Program-made: the position numbers and the translations under genes | In this document: positions 62,467 through 64,000 of the stretch, piece after piece | Position numbering within the stretch: the stretch's first letter is position 1 | Layout of the letters: each line of letters begins with the position of its first letter | Notes under the pieces: model-generated | Told to the model about the DNA's origin: nothing | Databases searched by the model: none | What the model saw: only the letters and a program-made list of their open reading frames with translations | NCBI GenBank assembly: GCA_963921425.1 | Contig: OY992834.1 | Coordinates: 7,068,001-7,132,000 of the forward strand | DNA length: 64,000 nt | Source of the DNA: Dryas octopetala | Lineage: Eukaryota > Streptophyta > Magnoliopsida > Rosales > Rosaceae | Direction: 5' to 3'

Positions 62467-64000
62467 CTAATCGAAGAGGCCTTCATCATGCCAAATATCA
62501 ACTAAAAAGTCTACCATCTCCTGCACAATTCACCAATCACTTCAATTCACAATACTAAGAAAAAGTCATAACAAGATATCATAAAATCTGATACTACAAT
62601 AGCAACACATTGAATACTTCACTCACTCACTCTCTCTAGTTCTCTCACCTCATGCTTCTAACTATGTGGAAATATTATGTGATGCATGGTTGTTTGAAAC
62701 TTACAGTTAAGGGGATTGGCTCAGGAAAAGAATCATTTGTCAAAAGCAGATCTTCATATGCTGTCGACCAGCTGCAACATAAAATTTTCGCATTATCTTC
62801 CAGACAATTTTTGAGTAGCTAGAATTCAACAGATATAATTGGACAAGGCCGCCAATATCATCAGCCACTATAATAGAGGTATATATATTGGGGTTTTAAA
62901 GAGTAACACCAAATAAGTTCATTTTGAAATTTTGTAGTCCCTGTAAGTTTAACTAATTACATAGCCCTTGTCTGCAGAGTCACCAATACCACATTTACAA
63001 AACACATACACCATTACATCTTTTACATTGGCAGCCAGCAATTCCCACACAAGTTATCTAACCTTGTCCAAATTTCACAGAAATTGTGTTTTCTTTGTAA
63101 TGTTTCATTCATATACTATATAATAAGTTATATGCTATGACAGTTATGCTGTCCAACTTTTCCTCCTATTTGACAGCTCCCAATGCACATTGACTGTTTA
63201 TAACCAAAGATTCCCTAAGAGCCTCACTTTTTATTACAATATATGCTTGGAGTGGTGATAATAAATTTTCAAACTAATGGTGTAGATTCTGTTACCATGA
63301 CTATAACAAAAACTACTCCTTTCTACCCAAGAAGCTTTGTGAAAAGGAAATACCTTATGATTGGATCCTTTGCCATTTTTTGCACCCGCTGATCCCCAAC
63401 CCACTTTTTTCTACTCTCATGCCAAGCAATTGCAGCTACATGATAAATTAGCTTGATTATCTTCAACGAACAAAATGATTAATAACAATTACTTAATGTA
63501 TCAAAAAATCAACTTCGGTTTTTTGGTTTGCACATAAACGGAAATAGGGGCTAGGCTACATAAGAAATCATTGCTTACTACTTTGGAAATAAATAAATAA
63601 CACGCAAGCCTAAGATATTTTGAGTATCTTTAAAATTAATAGAAGATATATATGGATATAGTAAAAGTGTGCATATTATCTGATGAGACTTAGCAAGTTA
63701 ACATAGATGTTAACTTTGTAGTTAAATTGATTAACATTCAACAGTGGTGTTTATTACTGATTATGGTGCTACCAAAGTAGGAAAAATCAATGACGCATAT
63801 ATCAGTATTAGTGCTTATCATCAGAGCAATATTAGCTAAAGAACTTACCATGATTAACAAATACAGGAGTGCTTGCTTCTTTTTCTGCAGGCCCTTTTTC
63901 TTCATTGGCAGATTTGGAATGCTCCAAAGGTCGCTTTTCATTGGAATGGAAATTTCCAGTACTCACCTCCATTGAATCCAAGTTGAGTGACCATGCCTTT
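62467..64000 (-). CDS. DUF4050 / Gag1-like clamp protein, 3' part
   Basis: Four exons of a minus-strand gene whose 5' part lies past the window end: 64000-63849, 63435-63354, 62771-62705 and 62520-62467 (TAG stop). The joined frame is open. It reads a Ser/Glu-rich stretch, then AAIAWHESRKKWVGDQ, DPIIRSWSTAYEDLL, and ends EMVDFLVDIWHDEGLFD. The pattern of IAWHE..R..WVGD, SW.T.YEDLL and MVDFLVDIWHDEGL at the C-terminus is that of plant DUF4050 (Gag1-like clamp) proteins. The molecular role in plants is unknown to me. All four visible junctions are GT-AG. A short intervening ORF pair at 63738-63975 partly reflects the first exon listed. Confidence 0.8.

Noticed and set aside
1..64000. tRNA, rRNA, CRISPR arrays or bacterial-type operons
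   Set aside because: None were recognised; the gene structure is eukaryotic throughout.

Overview
This is a window of plant nuclear DNA from a eudicot, and more likely a rosid. The signs are long multi-exon genes with U-rich introns, CT-rich leaders, chloroplast-targeted proteins, plant-only families, hAT, Mutator and Tourist-type non-autonomous elements, and CCCTAAA telomere-like repeats. The species cannot be fixed from sequence alone; Rosaceae is my guess. Gene models were built by hand from splice sites and reading frame. Every complete multi-exon model sums to a whole number of codons.

Layout: 1-1916 (+) is the 3' end of an SVR1-like chloroplast pseudouridine synthase. 4274-4666 is a hairpin MITE with a perfect 9-bp target duplication. 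5077-12765 (+) is an armadillo-repeat kinesin (KIN-U/ARK1-like). 13818-29120 (-) is SEC8 of the exocyst, with 26 coding exons. 31836-35567 (+) is FLD, a SWIRM/amine-oxidase LSD1-type histone demethylase. 37284-38072 (-) is a BORCS8/MEF2BNB-like protein. 39236-42072 is a cluster of nested DNA transposons. 42184-42966 (+) is the U11/U12 snRNP 31K protein. 44615-48343 (-) is a small plastid-targeted protein (At3g10405-like). 49033-52691 (-) is a serine carboxypeptidase (SCPL48/49-like). 55018-57082 (-) is the ESCRT-III subunit VPS24. About 58330-61860 is an array of telomere-like and AATTGCCCAAAGG repeats. 62467-64000 (-) is the 3' part of a DUF4050/Gag1-like clamp gene.

The order SEC8-FLD-U11/U12-31K-At3g10405-SCPL matches Arabidopsis At3g10380 to At3g10410. 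The next pair, SCPL-VPS24, matches At3g45010/At3g45000, so an ancestral block appears conserved. The genes do not form one pathway: several act in membrane trafficking (SEC8, VPS24, BORCS8-like) and others in chromatin, splicing, plastid RNA or microtubules.

The most unusual signals are six GC-AG introns in SEC8 (25 coding introns), with one more in the kinesin and one in VPS24; a telomere-like repeat array whose two direct copies differ by a local heptamer expansion; TTAGGG-type hexamers used as codons in FLD; and transposons inserted inside the ends of other transposons. I did not find a recognisable new multi-gene system.
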